DNA from: an uncultured Asticcacaulis sp.
GTDB taxonomy: Bacteria > Pseudomonadota > Alphaproteobacteria > Caulobacterales > Caulobacteraceae
Reading direction: 5' to 3'
Assembly: GCA_936940865.1 (NCBI GenBank)
Contig: CAKZJB010000083.1
Coordinates: 43,846-107,845, forward strand
DNA length: 64,000 nucleotides
The translations under genes were made by a program, and so were the position numbers. The stretch's first letter is position 1; the number at the start of each line of letters is the position of its first letter. Below the pieces are notes generated by a model. It searched no databases, had not been told where the DNA came from, and saw nothing but the letters and a program-made list of their open reading frames with translations. Positions 62,344 through 64,000 of the stretch are shown here, piece after piece.

Positions 62344-64000
62344 TTACCGCTTTGGCGCGGGTTTTTCGACATCCAAAACGAAGACTTCGGTGCGAGGGTT
62401 CAATTTTCGCGGCAAATGCTTATGTATTGCCGCCAGCATCTCCTCCGCTGTCTTGGGCTTGCCTCTGACGCGGATGTCTGGCGGGTTATGACCAGGTACG
62501 TTTCCGAACCAAATGACGAGATAAATTCCACGGCCGTCCGAGCGATATTGGCGCGTATAATTGTCTTCTAGCTGGTGACACGCCGCATCCCAAACTGCTG
62601 AATGCCACTGACCCTTGATTTCCACGGGCAAATCAAGCTCGCCAATAGTGCAGAGAAGATCGCACCGGTTTCCATCTGGCATGGTGCCTTCTGTATGCAC
62701 TCTGACTCCGAACGGGCTCAAATAGGGTTCGAGGCCATCGGCAATGCGGTCACGGCAATAGTTTTCGTTGTGAGGCTCGGCATTGTCCCAGTATGGTTCG
62801 ACACTGTTATGTACGCCATTTTGAAGACGATCGGCCAGGCCCGCCAGTTGATCCATGACGAGAGCCTGCAAGTCTTCGACAGTCGATGGTGGGCCAGCCA
62901 ACAAGACCTCGCGCACCTCTTTTAGATTATTTGCCTTCCAATTGCTGTCAGCTACCGTACGAACCCGCTCCGCCATCATGTGCTTGGCGAAGGCTAGGTG
63001 GCCCTCGACGAGAGAGGTCTTGATCAAGTCTTCAAGTACAGCCGACGCTGTAGTGTCCACATGGGTACCGAGATTCCGGATACATGCATTGATAAATTGT
63101 CCGGCCTCATAAGGGTCTTTTCCACCCCATCCGCCGTTCGGAGGCTCAACGACCGGAAAGTGTGTTGCAAAGTGACGGACAAGGAAAGCTAGCTGTCGTA
63201 CGGTAAGAATCGGACGTGGTTTTGCCATGCCGTAATCCGGACTGGCGAACTGGATAAGCGACCAAAGATTGGCCGGCTGTTCCTTGGCAAAAGAAACTAT
63301 GCTGACTTCGAACCGACGATCTGCCACTGCGAACGCCGCGCCGAGCCAAAGATGTCTATGCTGGTGCTTGGCAAAGTCATGGGCGTCAAGTTTTCGAGCG
63401 ATGATTTCAATCAAGTCTGCCGGATTGGAATTCGAGATCGCTCCAAAGAGAACGGCCCTCAGGGTCTCTTCGCTAAGCTTATCAGCCTGATCCAACCAAC
63501 GGAGCGCCAAGGGTCCAATAGCGCGCTTAAAGCGATCTTGGTGTGTAACCTCGTGTAACCCCAAAACATGGGCCTTGGAGTTGAGCAGCGTGACCTCGAT
63601 CGTATCCCGAATAAACTTCTCGATGGCTGCCTCACTGGAAAATACAATGTGTTCCAGTTCGCTCTGAACCGCGCCAAGTCCATGCCTGGGATTGGAATAT
63701 AAGCCCCATTGACCGCCGACCAACGCACACTGCAGCGCTGGTAGAGGGAGGTCTGCGAGCTTGCCGCTTGTGGCTAGGTGGATTGCCGAGCCAACAAGCG
63801 CGACACTTTCCATATGATAGGTTTGATTGTTTAGCACCCGAAGCTCAGTCAGTTCCCGAGGTGTCGGTATATCATTGCGGTGAAGTGCGGCCCGCAGGCC
63901 GGCCAGAGCAGCGGGAAACACTTGATCCGGTCGCGTCCCGGCGAGTGGTGTAACTGGGTTAGAGCGTAGCGCAGGCTCGCTGCCCTTCCAAAGGGCAAAG
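62344..64000 (-). CDS. Large protein of unknown function with possible C-terminal PD-(D/E)XK nuclease motif (5' end outside window)
   Basis: The frame stays open to the right edge, so at least 551 residues are present and the N-terminus is missing. Most of it is helical, repeat-like sequence without membrane helices. Near the C-terminus, GNRCDLLCTIGELDLPVEIKGQWH (given here as the motif residues Asp in CDLL and Glu-x-Lys in VEIKG) resembles the active site of restriction-type nucleases, followed by IYLVIWFGN. GC content is well below that of the neighbouring core genes, which suggests transfer. It may be a defence gene, but the family was not recognised. Confidence 0.7.
   Translation of the reverse strand, partial: FALWKGSEPALRSNPVTPLAGTRPDQVFPAALAGLRAALHRNDIPTPRELTELRVLNNQTYHMESVALVGSAIHLATSGKLADLPLPALQCALVGGQWGLYSNPRHGLGAVQSELEHIVFSSEAAIEKFIRDTIEVTLLNSKAHVLGLHEVTHQDRFKRAIGPLALRWLDQADKLSEETLRAVLFGAISNSNPADLIEIIARKLDAHDFAKHQHRHLWLGAAFAVADRRFEVSIVSFAKEQPANLWSLIQFASPDYGMAKPRPILTVRQLAFLVRHFATHFPVVEPPNGGWGGKDPYEAGQFINACIRNLGTHVDTTASAVLEDLIKTSLVEGHLAFAKHMMAERVRTVADSNWKANNLKEVREVLLAGPPSTVEDLQALVMDQLAGLADRLQNGVHNSVEPYWDNAEPHNENYCRDRIADGLEPYLSPFGVRVHTEGTMPDGNRCDLLCTIGELDLPVEIKGQWHSAVWDAACHQLEDNYTRQYRSDGRGIYLVIWFGNVPGHNPPDIRVRGKPKTAEEMLAAIHKHLPRKLNPRTEVFVLDVEKPAPKR

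Noticed and set aside
1..64000. CRISPR array, rRNA or tRNA gene, or insertion sequence transposase
   Set aside because: Looked for by eye. I saw no regularly spaced direct repeats, no cloverleaf with a TTCGAATC-like arm, and no transposase motif. A computed scan could still find a tRNA.

Overview
The window looks like a chromosomal segment of a GC-rich alphaproteobacterium, probably of the Caulobacterales and perhaps close to Asticcacaulis. This is inferred from three things: the core genes (uvrB, zapA, 6S RNA, fau, and a tkt/gap/pgk/fba carbon cluster), the FecI/FecR/TonB-receptor style of the lasso peptide locus, and a lasso leader ending very like that of astexin-1. No rRNA gene was seen, so the taxon is not proven.

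Positions 1 to about 34.4 kb are the right-hand part of an integrated conjugative element. Its left end lies outside the window. From the right: a tyrosine integrase (33062-34300) abuts the 5' end of dusA, a known integration hotspot. Next come an ietA/ietS-type AAA ATPase plus subtilase pair and a DUF3800 protein (28.3-32.9 kb). Then follows a conjugation/maintenance block, mostly on the minus strand: DUF932, ParB-like, toprim, DUF2493, DUF736, AlpA-like, TraF peptidase, second DUF736, lytic transglycosylase and relaxase (17.0-28.2 kb). The coupling protein TraG, which normally follows the relaxase, appears only at the left edge (1-417). About 16 kb of cargo separates the two.

The cargo has three parts. 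(1) A lasso peptide operon on the minus strand (13236-16026): two tandem precursors of 46 and 45 residues, an RRE-protease fusion (B) and a cyclase (C), with a GntR-type regulator just upstream. (2) A facing plus-strand operon (5676-12263): XRE regulator, ECF sigma factor, FecR-like anti-sigma, STN-domain TonB receptor and a lasso isopeptidase-like S9 hydrolase. Together these could make, sense, take up and open the peptide. An ABC exporter (2877-4613) is a possible export pump. (3) An XRE-luxR-luxI-orf cassette reading into traG, which suggests quorum control of transfer.

From 34.4 to 62.2 kb the window is core chromosome: dusA, a retropepsin-like protease, two sister secreted proteins, a chemoreceptor, a SleB/CwlJ hydrolase, uvrB, DinB and QueD-like proteins, fba-pgk-gap, an EnvZ/OmpR-like pair beside two EF-hand proteins, tkt, zapA, 6S RNA, fau, a YmdB-like phosphoesterase and yebC. 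Several strong intrinsic terminators and intergenic palindromic repeats are visible. At the right edge (62344-64000) a lower-GC gene of unknown function, with a possible C-terminal PD-(D/E)XK nuclease motif, runs off the window.
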